DNA of 64,000 nt from Leptolyngbya sp. Cla-17 (GTDB lineage Bacteria; Cyanobacteriota; Cyanobacteriia; Leptolyngbyales; Leptolyngbyaceae): positions 1-64,000 of the forward strand of contig NZ_JAEVYN010000004.1 of NCBI RefSeq assembly GCF_016807185.1, in the 5' to 3' direction. The position numbers and the translations under genes were made by a program. This document shows, in pieces, positions 1 to 8,468 of this stretch (positions are counted from its first letter, which is position 1; each line of letters starts with the position of its first letter). Under the pieces are notes generated by a model, which saw only the letters and a program-made list of their open reading frames with translations, was not told the origin of the DNA and did no database searches.

Positions 1-81
1 GTGTTGATGTCCTTAGTTTTTCGCCATCGATTGGAGAATAATCAGACGATTTTTGAAACCCTTGTTGGGTGGATGCCCTGA
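1..81 (+). CDS. possible C-terminal end of a gene entering from the left edge
   Basis: Frame 1 is open from the first base and ends at a TGA at 79-81, giving 26 residues (ending LVGWMP) with ordinary amino-acid composition. It could be the tail of a gene that starts outside the window; nothing in it identifies a family. The region after it is non-coding, which fits a gene end. It is also short enough to be chance. Confidence 0.3.
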   Translation: MLMSLVFRHRLENNQTIFETLVGWMP

Positions 82-110
82 AATTCCATTTTTTATTCTC
101 TGGAAAGTAG

Positions 111-372
111 TGTCATAAATCTTGCTTGTCATAAGCTAAAATTCTTGCGAAATTCGCTTTCAAACTCCTTTTCTATATAGATTTGAGCATTATGACAAAT
201 CTCTCCAAATGCCACCATTAGTTCTCCGTATACCCCCATCAATTAACCCGTATGCTCCCATAAAAGGAATTTGAGATCCTTTCAGGAGAAGGCTTTTGGC
301 GGTTTATGACACTCCGATCAGTCTGATAAGACTGATCCTGCTACAAGCGCAAATTTAGAAAGTTTGTCATAA
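111..372. repeat. five copies of TGTCATAA (iteron- or operator-like)
   Basis: The octamer TGTCATAA occurs at 111-118, 127-134 and 365-372, and its complement TTATGACA at 190-197 and 304-311. Five exact copies in 262 bp is far above chance, and copies in both orientations suit binding by a dimeric protein. They sit upstream of a replication-type gene, so a Rep or partition-type binding site is a reasonable guess. Confidence 0.6.
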
Positions 373-1126
373 TTCATCCGCAGCCACACTATAGACATCC
401 GTACTAGTGGTAAAACCCTTAAGGGACAGGAGGTTGGAAGAATTCAAAGGCTACTAAATTCAATCTCGTTTTTTCTCTACTGTTAGAGCAGGTCTTCAGT
501 TATCAGCTTTTTGAGAAGGCTTCAAGCGAACATTGGCTATTTATCAAGCTAGCCCAAGTGCCAGATGTAGCTGTTGTTTAATCCGATCTTCAATTTGATC
601 TGGTTCTCTGTGACTCCGCTCTGCAAATGACTAGGACAAAGTATCGTGCATCTTGGTCTGTCCTAAGTTCATGTAAATCATGAAAACAGTTGCACGGAGG
701 TAAGCAGCACCCAACTATCATCTAAGACTTCAACACTGACTAACAACAGAAAACCGGGACAGAGCCTCGCCAAAGCCTCTTAACATCCCGGTTTCCTAGC
801 AGTTTCTGAAACAGGCTTTGGGTTTCAAAACCAAGCTTCAGAATTGGTGGAGTATTTTTGTGCATCTACCATTTAGGATACTACCTCTATCACAATGTGC
901 AAGAGGTAGCAGGATTGATTTATGCAAATTTTCCTGCTGGCTGGCAAAACTATGGGGTTTTACTAATCAGTAGGTTGCTAAATCTCATGCATACAACCTG
1001 TTACACCTGCAACCTTTAACGGGTTCCCCCCCTCCTCAGGCTAGAGAAATCGGCAATATTGCTTTGGTCAGAAAGCTAGGACAGCGCATATTAATCAAAT
1101 GCTCAGCCTGAATAGGCTTTCTGACT

Positions 1127-1190
1127 CGCCCCCGCCATACTCCATATGGCGGAGGCGAAACTGTCCCGGCTCCACTTATCTAAGGAGCCG
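1127..1190 (+). promoter_or_regulatory. two leader hairpins, one covering the ribosome binding site
   Basis: A 13-bp stem with one mismatch (1127-1139 against 1145-1157, 5-nt loop) is followed by a second stem, CGGCTCC at 1167-1173 pairing with GGAGCCG at 1184-1190. The right arm of the second stem overlaps the AAGGAG Shine-Dalgarno at 1182-1187, just before the ATG at 1193. Folding of the leader would hide the ribosome binding site, so translational control of the downstream gene is plausible. Confidence 0.5.
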
Positions 1191-1192
1191 CT

Positions 1193-3157
1193 ATGATTCT
1201 TGCGAAAACAGTAACCTCCAACCAATTCAAGTATATCCAGGAGTGGGATGACGAGTTTCTCTCGCTCTTTCCCCATCGCTATGACTACATCTGGGCAGAG
1301 CACCCCAACCCAAAAAGCAAAGTTGAATGGAAAACTGAGAGCCGCCATCCCCTGAGCGATCGCCTCATCCACCAAGGAGCCTATCTCTACGGCGTTCGCT
1401 TCGGTGCCGAAACTCAATATTGCCTGCTAGATATCGATGCTGGCAGCATTTACCACCCCAAGCAAGATCGCTTTGCCATCTCCCGCATCCTCGCGGCCCT
1501 TGAACCATTAGGACTTGTTAATGCCGTCACCTGCACCAGTTCCTACAGCGGCGGTCTTCATCTCTACTTCCCTTTTCAAGTCACCCAAAACACCTGGGAA
1601 CTGGCGATCGTCGTCACGACCCTATTAGAAAATGCTGGATTTCGCCTTGCAGGCGGACAACTAGAACTATTTCCCAATCCCAGACCCTATGCCATGGAAG
1701 GGAGCCTCAGCCTCTTCAATGCTCATCGGCTACCTCTGCAAGCAGGATCCTATATCCTCGGCCCCGACTTCCAACCCATCTGGAGTGACCCGAACACTTT
1801 TGTTCAACACTGGCAGTTTGCCCAGAAACGCAACATCGTTGAGCGCAAAACTCTACAACGACTGCTCAAACAATTTCAGCGAAGGCAGTATCGCATTTCA
1901 GGTAAAGCTGAAAAGTTTGTGAATGACCTGAACGCTGAAATTGAACTGGGCTGGACCGGCGCGGGACAAACCAATCGACTGCTGGGTCGAATTACCCTGC
2001 GTGCCTATATCTTCCATCACATCCTTGCGGGTGGTGAACCATTGACAGGACGAACGCTGATTGATCAGATCGTCACTACAGCTCAATTCTTACCCGGCTA
2101 CGAAGACTGGTGTCAGCATCAGCACGAAATTGAACAACGAGCCGAGGAATGGGCGCGGTGCATTGAAGGCAGTCGCTACTTTCACTATGGGGATGGGAAT
2201 GGCAAATATAAATCGAAAACTGAAGTCAGCCAGCCAGAACAATCCAGTTGGAATCAACGTCAATCTCAAGCGACGCGAGAGCGGATTCGACAGGCGATCG
2301 CGGACTTACTCAACCACAACACCTTACCCAGTCATGCCACCGCCCGGTTTCAAGCACTTACCCAATACAGCATTGGTGGTGCCTCCCTTTATCGCCATCG
2401 GGACCTATGGCATCCCAACTACCTGTCACTAGGAGCAATCGCACCTGTGGAAATCCCCCCCGGACCCCCAGCTTCAAACACGGATACCCAGTTAGATGGC
2501 GTTGGGGACGCATCTAACTGGCACAATCCTACAAGCTTATTATCAGAGAGTGGCGGTAATGCATTGATAGGTGGGGATTTGAGCGATTGCCTGGGGCAAC
2601 CGTTACCCTCGGTAGGCGGTAATGCTCAGGTAGATCGAACTTCTAGACGTTCTCAACGGGGAGTGGGGGAGTCAAATGGAAGTGATCCGACTATTCAACT
2701 CCCCTTATTTGACCTGCAAACTTGGTTCGATCTGGGTCAGGCGGCGGCTCAATCGGCTGATCAACAGGTAAATCAGATCCGTTTTGAGGCCATGCAGGCA
2801 GCACCGATGGCTCGGATGCAACGGTATTTAGAATCGGGTGATCCAATTTTGATGGCGGAGGCGATCGCGTGGGCTGAAATCAATCCAGGTGTGTTGCAGG
2901 TGGAGCGCCTGAATCTACCGTTATTCGAGACTTTGGAGTTGGATGACTCGGCGCGGGATCTGTCTGGGGTGCTGGCGGCTATATCGGTGCAGATTCAGCG
3001 ATTAGGATGGACGCGAGAGCAGGTGGGCGATCGTCTATTGCACCTGTTTGGCAAATGCAGTCAGACACGATTAGATGATATGGAGTTGGCGCTGTGGAAT
3101 CTTTGGCTAGAGGAGCAATCTGATCCCAGCAGGCATGAACCAGAGATGAATAGATAA
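1193..3157 (+). CDS. primase-like replication protein (archaeo-eukaryotic primase type)
   Basis: A 654-residue protein with an N-terminal domain resembling archaeo-eukaryotic primase/PrimPol replication proteins of cyanobacterial plasmids. Visible motifs are LLDID (acidic residues D80 and D82, expected metal ligands) and SGGLH ending at H123, like the S-x-H motif of the family. The middle is rich in basic and Gln residues and the last third looks helical; no helicase Walker motifs are seen. The start is supported by AAGGAG at 1182-1187, six bases from the ATG. It probably primes or initiates replication of this replicon. The family assignment rests on motifs only; a role in repair cannot be excluded. 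Confidence 0.6.
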   Translation: MILAKTVTSNQFKYIQEWDDEFLSLFPHRYDYIWAEHPNPKSKVEWKTESRHPLSDRLIHQGAYLYGVRFGAETQYCLLDIDAGSIYHPKQDRFAISRILAALEPLGLVNAVTCTSSYSGGLHLYFPFQVTQNTWELAIVVTTLLENAGFRLAGGQLELFPNPRPYAMEGSLSLFNAHRLPLQAGSYILGPDFQPIWSDPNTFVQHWQFAQKRNIVERKTLQRLLKQFQRRQYRISGKAEKFVNDLNAEIELGWTGAGQTNRLLGRITLRAYIFHHILAGGEPLTGRTLIDQIVTTAQFLPGYEDWCQHQHEIEQRAEEWARCIEGSRYFHYGDGNGKYKSKTEVSQPEQSSWNQRQSQATRERIRQAIADLLNHNTLPSHATARFQALTQYSIGGASLYRHRDLWHPNYLSLGAIAPVEIPPGPPASNTDTQLDGVGDASNWHNPTSLLSESGGNALIGGDLSDCLGQPLPSVGGNAQVDRTSRRSQRGVGESNGSDPTIQLPLFDLQTWFDLGQAAAQSADQQVNQIRFEAMQAAPMARMQRYLESGDPILMAEAIAWAEINPGVLQVERLNLPLFETLELDDSARDLSGVLAAISVQIQRLGWTREQVGDRLLHLFGKCSQTRLDDMELALWNLWLEEQSDPSRHEPEMNR

Positions 3158-3274
3158 AACGAATTACAGGAGCATCGCCTAGTATTAAGAAACGCGACAA
3201 AATCATCGACGGCTCTACCATTCCATCCATGAAGCGTAGAATCAATGCAAAATCAATGTCTCAAGAGATTGGCT

Positions 3275-3976
3275 ATGGCGACTTCACCTTCTTATCTACA
3301 AGCTTTGCCCAAGGACGAGGCGATCGCGTTGGTCACGTCGTTACAAAAGGTGAAAGAGCATTTGTGTCAAGAACTCCAGTGGATGGATGAGCAGCGACAG
3401 CAAAAGACGGTGCAGATTCAGGGAATTGAGACGCTACTATTCGAGGTCACTAACTTGGGATTAGTCACGCTGACTTCTGATGCGATTACAGAAATCGCGT
3501 CACCGACCATCAGTGACTCTGATGCTCCACTGAGTACGTCTCCCTCAGACATTTCCTCTACGGTTGAACCACAGATTAATGGGCCAGAACAGGACGACGA
3601 TCTCAAGACAAAATCTGCCCCCAAGCCCTCTACTGCTAGTATCGCCAGTGCTACTACAGCGAAGCAGACAAAGCCCTCGCCAAAATCAATCGGTAAACAG
3701 AGTCAATCGCCATCATCGTCTAATCTGCGGCAGTTTCTCAAGGCTGAGTTTCAAGAGACAACGTTTACAGAGGCGGTTGCCCAAATTTTAGAGGATGCGG
3801 ACAAGCCGCTGCATCTCGATGATTTACTTGAGCAGATGTATGGCAAGGTATCCGATAAGACTTTTCAACGAGCCAAGGTTTCGCTTGCCAATGTGCTTTC
3901 TACAGGGACGGGCAAGGGAAGATGGAAAAGTGCGGGCAAGGGGTTTTATGTAGGCAATACAACTGTCAACGGTTGA
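3275..3976 (+). CDS. HARE-HTH-like DNA-binding protein with coiled coil and linker
   Basis: About 233 residues from the ATG at 3275, which has AAGAGA seven bases upstream; an earlier in-frame ATG at 3245 has no such signal. An N-terminal helical segment of coiled-coil character is followed by a Ser/Thr/Pro/Lys-rich linker. The C-terminal domain of about 70 residues (FTEAVAQILEDADKPLHLDD onward, ending GKGFYV) looks like the winged HARE-HTH fold found in proteins linked to DNA processing. It lies between the primase-like gene and topA on the same strand, so an accessory replication or nucleoid role is likely. The exact function is not recognisable. Confidence 0.6.
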   Translation: MATSPSYLQALPKDEAIALVTSLQKVKEHLCQELQWMDEQRQQKTVQIQGIETLLFEVTNLGLVTLTSDAITEIASPTISDSDAPLSTSPSDISSTVEPQINGPEQDDDLKTKSAPKPSTASIASATTAKQTKPSPKSIGKQSQSPSSSNLRQFLKAEFQETTFTEAVAQILEDADKPLHLDDLLEQMYGKVSDKTFQRAKVSLANVLSTGTGKGRWKSAGKGFYVGNTTVNG

Positions 3977-3992
3977 ATATCAATGTCGGATT

Positions 3993-4190
3993 GTGCGAAC
4001 GACTATTCCTTACGGGAAGCAAGCAAAGTCGTGCATTGCCGTTATGCCGAAGGCTTTAGTGAGATCGCGTCTTCAGTTTGAATGTGAGTTGCTGACAGAA
4101 GCATTGAGCTATTTTAGAAGGCAGAGCCACTGCACGGATGCCATTTATATAGTTTACTTGTACCATCGAACTGCTGCTGTGGTGCGCTGA
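3993..4190 (+). CDS. doubtful 65-residue ORF before topA
   Basis: This ORF fills the gap between the HARE-HTH-like gene and topA. Its TGA (4188-4190) shares the A with the topA ATG (TGATG), an arrangement that can couple translation. The product is basic and resembles no family I recognise. There is no clear Shine-Dalgarno, so it may be only leader sequence. Confidence 0.22.
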   Translation: MRTTIPYGKQAKSCIAVMPKALVRSRLQFECELLTEALSYFRRQSHCTDAIYIVYLYHRTAAVVR

Positions 4191-6385
4191 TGGTAAACCT
4201 ACTGTTGATCGAAAGTCCGGGCAAATCCAAGAAGCTGAGTCAGATTCTCGGTCCCGGCTGGATCGTCAAAGCCAGCATGGGGCATGTGCGTGAACTGGCA
4301 AATGATGGCGAGGATGCCTTGGGCTTTGATTTGCTGGATCAGCGCATTGAGTGTCGCTATACCCCCAGGGATGCCAGAGGCAAGAAGGTGCTGTCAGACC
4401 TACGGCAGGCGGTGAAGCAAGCGGATGCAGTCTACATTGCCACTGACCCCGATCGCGAAGGGGAAACCATTGGCTGGCATCTGCAACAGGAATTGCGACT
4501 CAAAAATCCGCGTCGGGTAGTTTACAGCGAGATTACGCCTCAAGCGGTTAGAGCGGCGATCGCTCATCCCCGTACTCTCGATCAATCCCTGATTGCCGCT
4601 GGACGGGCACGAGATTGTCTCGATAAGCTGGTGGGCTACAAGGGCAGCAAGCATGTCGTGTGGCGGCTCAACATTGGCGCGAAGTCCATGGGGCGGGTGC
4701 AAAGTGCCACGCTGCATTTGTTGTGTATTCGAGAAAGAGAAATTCAAGCGTTCAAATCCCAAGATTACTGGAGCGTTTGGGTAGAGTATGGGGAAGGGTT
4801 TAAGGCATTTTATCGTGCCAAACTGAATGCGAATTCAGCAGCGATGGTCGAACAACCGGATGATGCAGCGGAGGGAAAGGAAAGTCAGGAATCTGATAAA
4901 GTGACCAGTCAGGCAGAGGCAGATCGATTAGTGGCGATCGCCCGTTCTCACCCGCATCAAGTCGTAACTGTCGAAGGTAAGGTTGCCCATCAATCGCCAC
5001 CTGCACCCTTTATCACCTCCTCATTGCAACAGGCAGCGGGCGCGAAACTGCGCTTCAGTCCTGATAAAACGATGAAGGTGGCACAGGCGCTCTATGAAGC
5101 AGGTCACATTACCTACATGCGAACGGATTCAGTGATGTTAGCTGAGCCATTTTGTGTAGCCGTGCGGCAATACCTGGAGCAGCATGATCCAACGAATGTG
5201 CCCAGCAAAACGACGCGGCATCGGGCAGTCAAAGGGGCACAGGAAGCGCACGAAGCGATTCGTCCCACGGATGTCAATCAATTACCTACCCAACTGCAAG
5301 CCAGTGCAGATGAGACAAAGCTGTATGAGTTGATCTGGAATCGAGCTGTGGCTTCTCAGTGTTGCCCGGTGCGGTTGCGGAAGACGCGAGTCGTGACAAA
5401 ATCCGGATCGGTGCAGTGGGAAGCAACCGGACAGGTGGTAGAGTTTCCCGGCTATACCCGCTATTGGAATAACTTGAGTGCTGATACTCAATTGCCCATG
5501 TTGCAGCAGGGACAGCCGTTGACGCTGAAGCAGGCAGACTCAGAAAAGAAGCAGACTCAACCACCACCACGCTATACGGAACCGAAGCTGGTGCAGTTGA
5601 TGGAACGCAAGGGCATTGGGCGACCCAGTACCTATGCGCCCACGATCAAGACGCTGAAGGAGCGGGAATACGTGCAGGTGGAGAAAGGCAAACTGCAACC
5701 CACATCGTTAGGGATGGCATTAGATGAAGCGTTGGAAAAACTACTGCCGGAGTTGATTCAGCCAGAGTTTACGGCACAAATGGAGTCTGCATTGGACGCG
5801 ATCGCCCAGGGAAAGCAGGATTGGCAGGGGTATCTAACCGATTGGCACCGCACCTATTTTGCACCAGCGTTGGAGAAGGCGGGTCAACTGCTGAAATCAA
5901 ATGCGATTCAAAGCGGGAACTCTACGGTTGCGCGATGCACTAAACCTGCCGCTGCGCGATCGCCAAGCTCAACCCAGTCAAAGCCACAGGCAACAGTGAC
6001 GAAAACTGCCTGTCCCAAGTGTGGGGAGGCGATGAGCAAAGTTCCCTCCAAATCCAAGAAGCTGAAGGCGAATCATTTTCTCAAGTGTGGAGCGGCAGGC
6101 TGTGGAGCCGTCATGTTCTGGAATCCGCAGGGAAAACGGTATGAGGTGCCCTACGCTCAGCGCATTCCTGACCCAGAGGCTTTTACGGATGTGCCTTGCC
6201 CCGTGTGTGGTGCGTTGTTAGAGCGCTATCGCTACACGAAGGAGGGGAAAGAGAAGGTGATGCTGCGCTGTTCGTTACTGGAACATCGCCGGGAAAAATG
6301 TAAGGAGGTGGCGTTTTTTGAGGGACGGGAGGGGTTTTGGTCGCCCAAGTTTGGCACGCTGAAGATTGAGAGTTTGGTGAAATAG
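4190..6385 (+). CDS. topA: DNA topoisomerase I (type IA)
   Basis: A 731-residue type IA topoisomerase that relaxes negative supercoils through a 5'-phosphotyrosine intermediate. The Toprim domain starts at once (LLLIESPGKSKK) and has the acidic motif D86-P-D88-R-E90. The active-site tyrosine is Y309 in YMRTDS, and the SMGRVQSATL and GIGRPSTYAPTI motifs are present. The C terminus carries two Cys-rich zinc modules (CPKCGE...CGAAGCG; CPVCGA...C...C). Cyanobacteria also have a housekeeping TopA, so this may be an extra, replicon-borne copy in a replication operon with the two genes upstream. Confidence 0.93.
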   Translation: MVNLLLIESPGKSKKLSQILGPGWIVKASMGHVRELANDGEDALGFDLLDQRIECRYTPRDARGKKVLSDLRQAVKQADAVYIATDPDREGETIGWHLQQELRLKNPRRVVYSEITPQAVRAAIAHPRTLDQSLIAAGRARDCLDKLVGYKGSKHVVWRLNIGAKSMGRVQSATLHLLCIREREIQAFKSQDYWSVWVEYGEGFKAFYRAKLNANSAAMVEQPDDAAEGKESQESDKVTSQAEADRLVAIARSHPHQVVTVEGKVAHQSPPAPFITSSLQQAAGAKLRFSPDKTMKVAQALYEAGHITYMRTDSVMLAEPFCVAVRQYLEQHDPTNVPSKTTRHRAVKGAQEAHEAIRPTDVNQLPTQLQASADETKLYELIWNRAVASQCCPVRLRKTRVVTKSGSVQWEATGQVVEFPGYTRYWNNLSADTQLPMLQQGQPLTLKQADSEKKQTQPPPRYTEPKLVQLMERKGIGRPSTYAPTIKTLKEREYVQVEKGKLQPTSLGMALDEALEKLLPELIQPEFTAQMESALDAIAQGKQDWQGYLTDWHRTYFAPALEKAGQLLKSNAIQSGNSTVARCTKPAAARSPSSTQSKPQATVTKTACPKCGEAMSKVPSKSKKLKANHFLKCGAAGCGAVMFWNPQGKRYEVPYAQRIPDPEAFTDVPCPVCGALLERYRYTKEGKEKVMLRCSLLEHRREKCKEVAFFEGREGFWSPKFGTLKIESLVK

Positions 6386-6390
6386 AAGGG

Positions 6391-6423
6391 GCGATCTCAC
6401 TTTCATGTTCCCTCTGAGATCGC
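6391..6423 (+). terminator. stem-loop after topA
   Basis: GCGATCTCA (6391-6399) and TGAGATCGC (6415-6423) form a perfect 9-bp stem with a 15-nt loop, starting 5 bp after the topA stop. There is no T-run, so it is either a weak terminator or an RNA-stabilising hairpin. Confidence 0.45.
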
Positions 6424-6543
6424 TCTAACGTGTGTCTTGCGCCATTGCTCTCTTCTAGTCGTAGAACAAACTCGGCAACCTCGACTCAGTTTCTCTCTAC
6501 GCTAACTTTAGTGCATGTCTTTACAATACTTCCCATAAACACT

Positions 6544-8238
6544 ATGACTAATCATAAAAGTACATCCAAGGCTGGTTTAGAGCGCAGAAGAGTAGAAGAA
6601 GCGCTTCAAGCGTTCCTAGCCCCAGAGAATGAGGCTAAAGTTTTTGCCCTGAAGGGAGATTGGGGAGTCGGGAAAACGTATCTGGTAAAAACACTCTTGT
6701 TGAACAAAAATAAGGAATACCATTATTCCTCTGTTTTCGGTATTTCATCGATTGATGAATTGAAAATTCAATTATGGAGTAACTTTCAACCAATCACTAA
6801 GGAAGAAAAAAGTGGATTGTGGGGTAATCAGAAGCCTAGAAAAGGTTTAAGGCATATAAAAGAAATATCAGAGAGTATAGAAAAACTAACAAAAGGCAGT
6901 TCACTAGGAGGAATAATCACTTCATCATCAATTTCATTGCTCAGCAATGTAATCATCAACAATACACTTAAAGGGAAATTAATTTGTATAGATGACCTTG
7001 AAAGAAGCTCAAAGAAACTACGGTTAGATGAACTATTAGGTTTCGTTGAAAGTCTTACCGAAGAATATAAGTGTAAGATTATACTTATATTCTGTGAAGA
7101 CAAATTTGATGAGGAAGCAAAAAAGATTTTGAATGAATATAGAGAGAAGGTTATTGATATTGAAGTTAAGCTAGACCCCAGTGTAGAGGAAAATTTTCAT
7201 CTAGAGTTTGACAAAGATGATCCCGATGAAAAGATTATCTTTAATTATTTAAGAAACGAGTATATTCAGACAAACAATATTCGTGTTCTTAAAAAAATAC
7301 GATGGGTTTTAGAAAAAATTAGACCTTATATTAAAGATTTTTTACCAATTATTCAAAAGCAAATAATCGAAGAAGCCATTTTTATTTCCCTGGCAAAGTT
7401 TGATAAGAAATTTTCTATCGATTTGGATAGATTGCTATCTCTAGACGACTACCAACAGTTACTCGGTAGCGAAAAGGATGAGGATAGAAACCTCTATTTT
7501 GCAGCAATGACTCTTGGCTATTCTGGATCCCCAATAAGTGATGAGATCGTTCATCTCGTAGAGACATCAATATGTGATTACAAAAAAATTTCTGAAACAG
7601 GTAAGCAGCTTAATGATAGGGAACAACAAAATAGAATTAGAGAAAGACTACAGGAAGTATACGTTTTCTACTCTGAATCCTTCGGATCTTCCGAAACGGA
7701 ACTCTGTAAAAAAGTAATAGAGTTTCTTGACAATTACTGCCTTTTTATAGAGTTCGGTGAACTTAGAGAACTTGAGAATATTACACAAGCTATTGATTTA
7801 GACATGTCTAGTTATAAGAGAACTTGGCTAAAACATCAAGTTGATAGTTCAGATAGCCCTCAGTCATTAAACTATTTACGATCTCTATTTCAAGAGTTTC
7901 CTGACTTGATGTCTGAGGTTGAAGAGAAAATTAAGAGCATTGGGGAGACAATGAGTATTACTCAGGTGCTAAGCAAGTCTCTTCAAAATAAATCTGGGTC
8001 TGAAATAGAAACTAATTATTTGAATGAGCGTACTCTAGAGGACTATAAAGAATGGCTTTTAGAGAGGGATCCTGATAAATACTCTTTAATCAAACAAGGA
8101 CTAAAAACGGGTAAAAAATATTCTCAAACTTTGAAGCAAGCTATCATTGAATTAGCTCAGAAAAGCAAGTTGAATGCTATGAGGGCGAAGTACTTATACG
8201 ACATAGATATTGAAAATAGAGATAATTCTGAGGTGTAG
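6544..8238 (+). CDS. KAP-family P-loop NTPase, AT-rich, possible defence gene
   Basis: A 564-residue protein from the ATG at 6544; the longer frame back to 6430 gives an unconvincing N terminus. Walker A is GDWGVGKT (G38-T45). Walker B is LICIDDLER with D150-D151, the IDDL(D/E)R form typical of KAP NTPases, the family of the phage-exclusion protein PifA and of Kidins220. A Gly/Ser/Ile-rich segment between them may be a weak membrane-associated stretch. The rest is charged and helical. Base composition is visibly AT-rich with Lys/Ile/Asn-rich codons and no GCGATCGC, unlike both neighbours, which suggests recent transfer. A role in phage or plasmid exclusion is inferred. Confidence 0.65.
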   Translation: MTNHKSTSKAGLERRRVEEALQAFLAPENEAKVFALKGDWGVGKTYLVKTLLLNKNKEYHYSSVFGISSIDELKIQLWSNFQPITKEEKSGLWGNQKPRKGLRHIKEISESIEKLTKGSSLGGIITSSSISLLSNVIINNTLKGKLICIDDLERSSKKLRLDELLGFVESLTEEYKCKIILIFCEDKFDEEAKKILNEYREKVIDIEVKLDPSVEENFHLEFDKDDPDEKIIFNYLRNEYIQTNNIRVLKKIRWVLEKIRPYIKDFLPIIQKQIIEEAIFISLAKFDKKFSIDLDRLLSLDDYQQLLGSEKDEDRNLYFAAMTLGYSGSPISDEIVHLVETSICDYKKISETGKQLNDREQQNRIRERLQEVYVFYSESFGSSETELCKKVIEFLDNYCLFIEFGELRELENITQAIDLDMSSYKRTWLKHQVDSSDSPQSLNYLRSLFQEFPDLMSEVEEKIKSIGETMSITQVLSKSLQNKSGSEIETNYLNERTLEDYKEWLLERDPDKYSLIKQGLKTGKKYSQTLKQAIIELAQKSKLNAMRAKYLYDIDIENRDNSEV

Positions 8239-8468
8239 TTGCTGAGGAATCTGCTGTCGTTCAGTTGAAGTAACTCTTGTAATGACATAATACTTGCGTT
8301 GTCAGAGACCGCAATTTCTCTCAGCAAACGCGCGATTTAGAGGAGCTGCATCTAGATTTGTCGCCAGGAAATCCTCACTACCACGCAAGTGATGTATGCC
8401 CAATAATCGCGATCGCCCCAAGCAGCTATCTTATAATACGTTTGTCCTGAGTAATCAGAGAACGCGAG

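Larger units (their letters stand above)
82..1192. other. 1.1 kb non-coding leader with hairpins, possible replication or control region
   Basis: No convincing gene is seen here. Besides the TGTCATAA cluster it holds several inverted repeats: 317-336 (8-bp arms ATCAGTCT/AGACTGAT, 4-nt loop), 751-759 with 786-794 (9-bp AAACCGGGA/TCCCGGTTT, 26-nt loop), and 881-888 with 902-909 (8-bp CTACCTCT/AGAGGTAG). Together with the primase-like gene downstream, this suggests an origin or copy-control region. That role is inferred; no DnaA-box cluster was recognised. Confidence 0.45.

Noticed and set aside
3993..4190. 65-codon ORF before topA as a firm gene
   Set aside because: No Shine-Dalgarno and no recognisable family; the TGATG overlap alone is weak. 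Listed only at low confidence.
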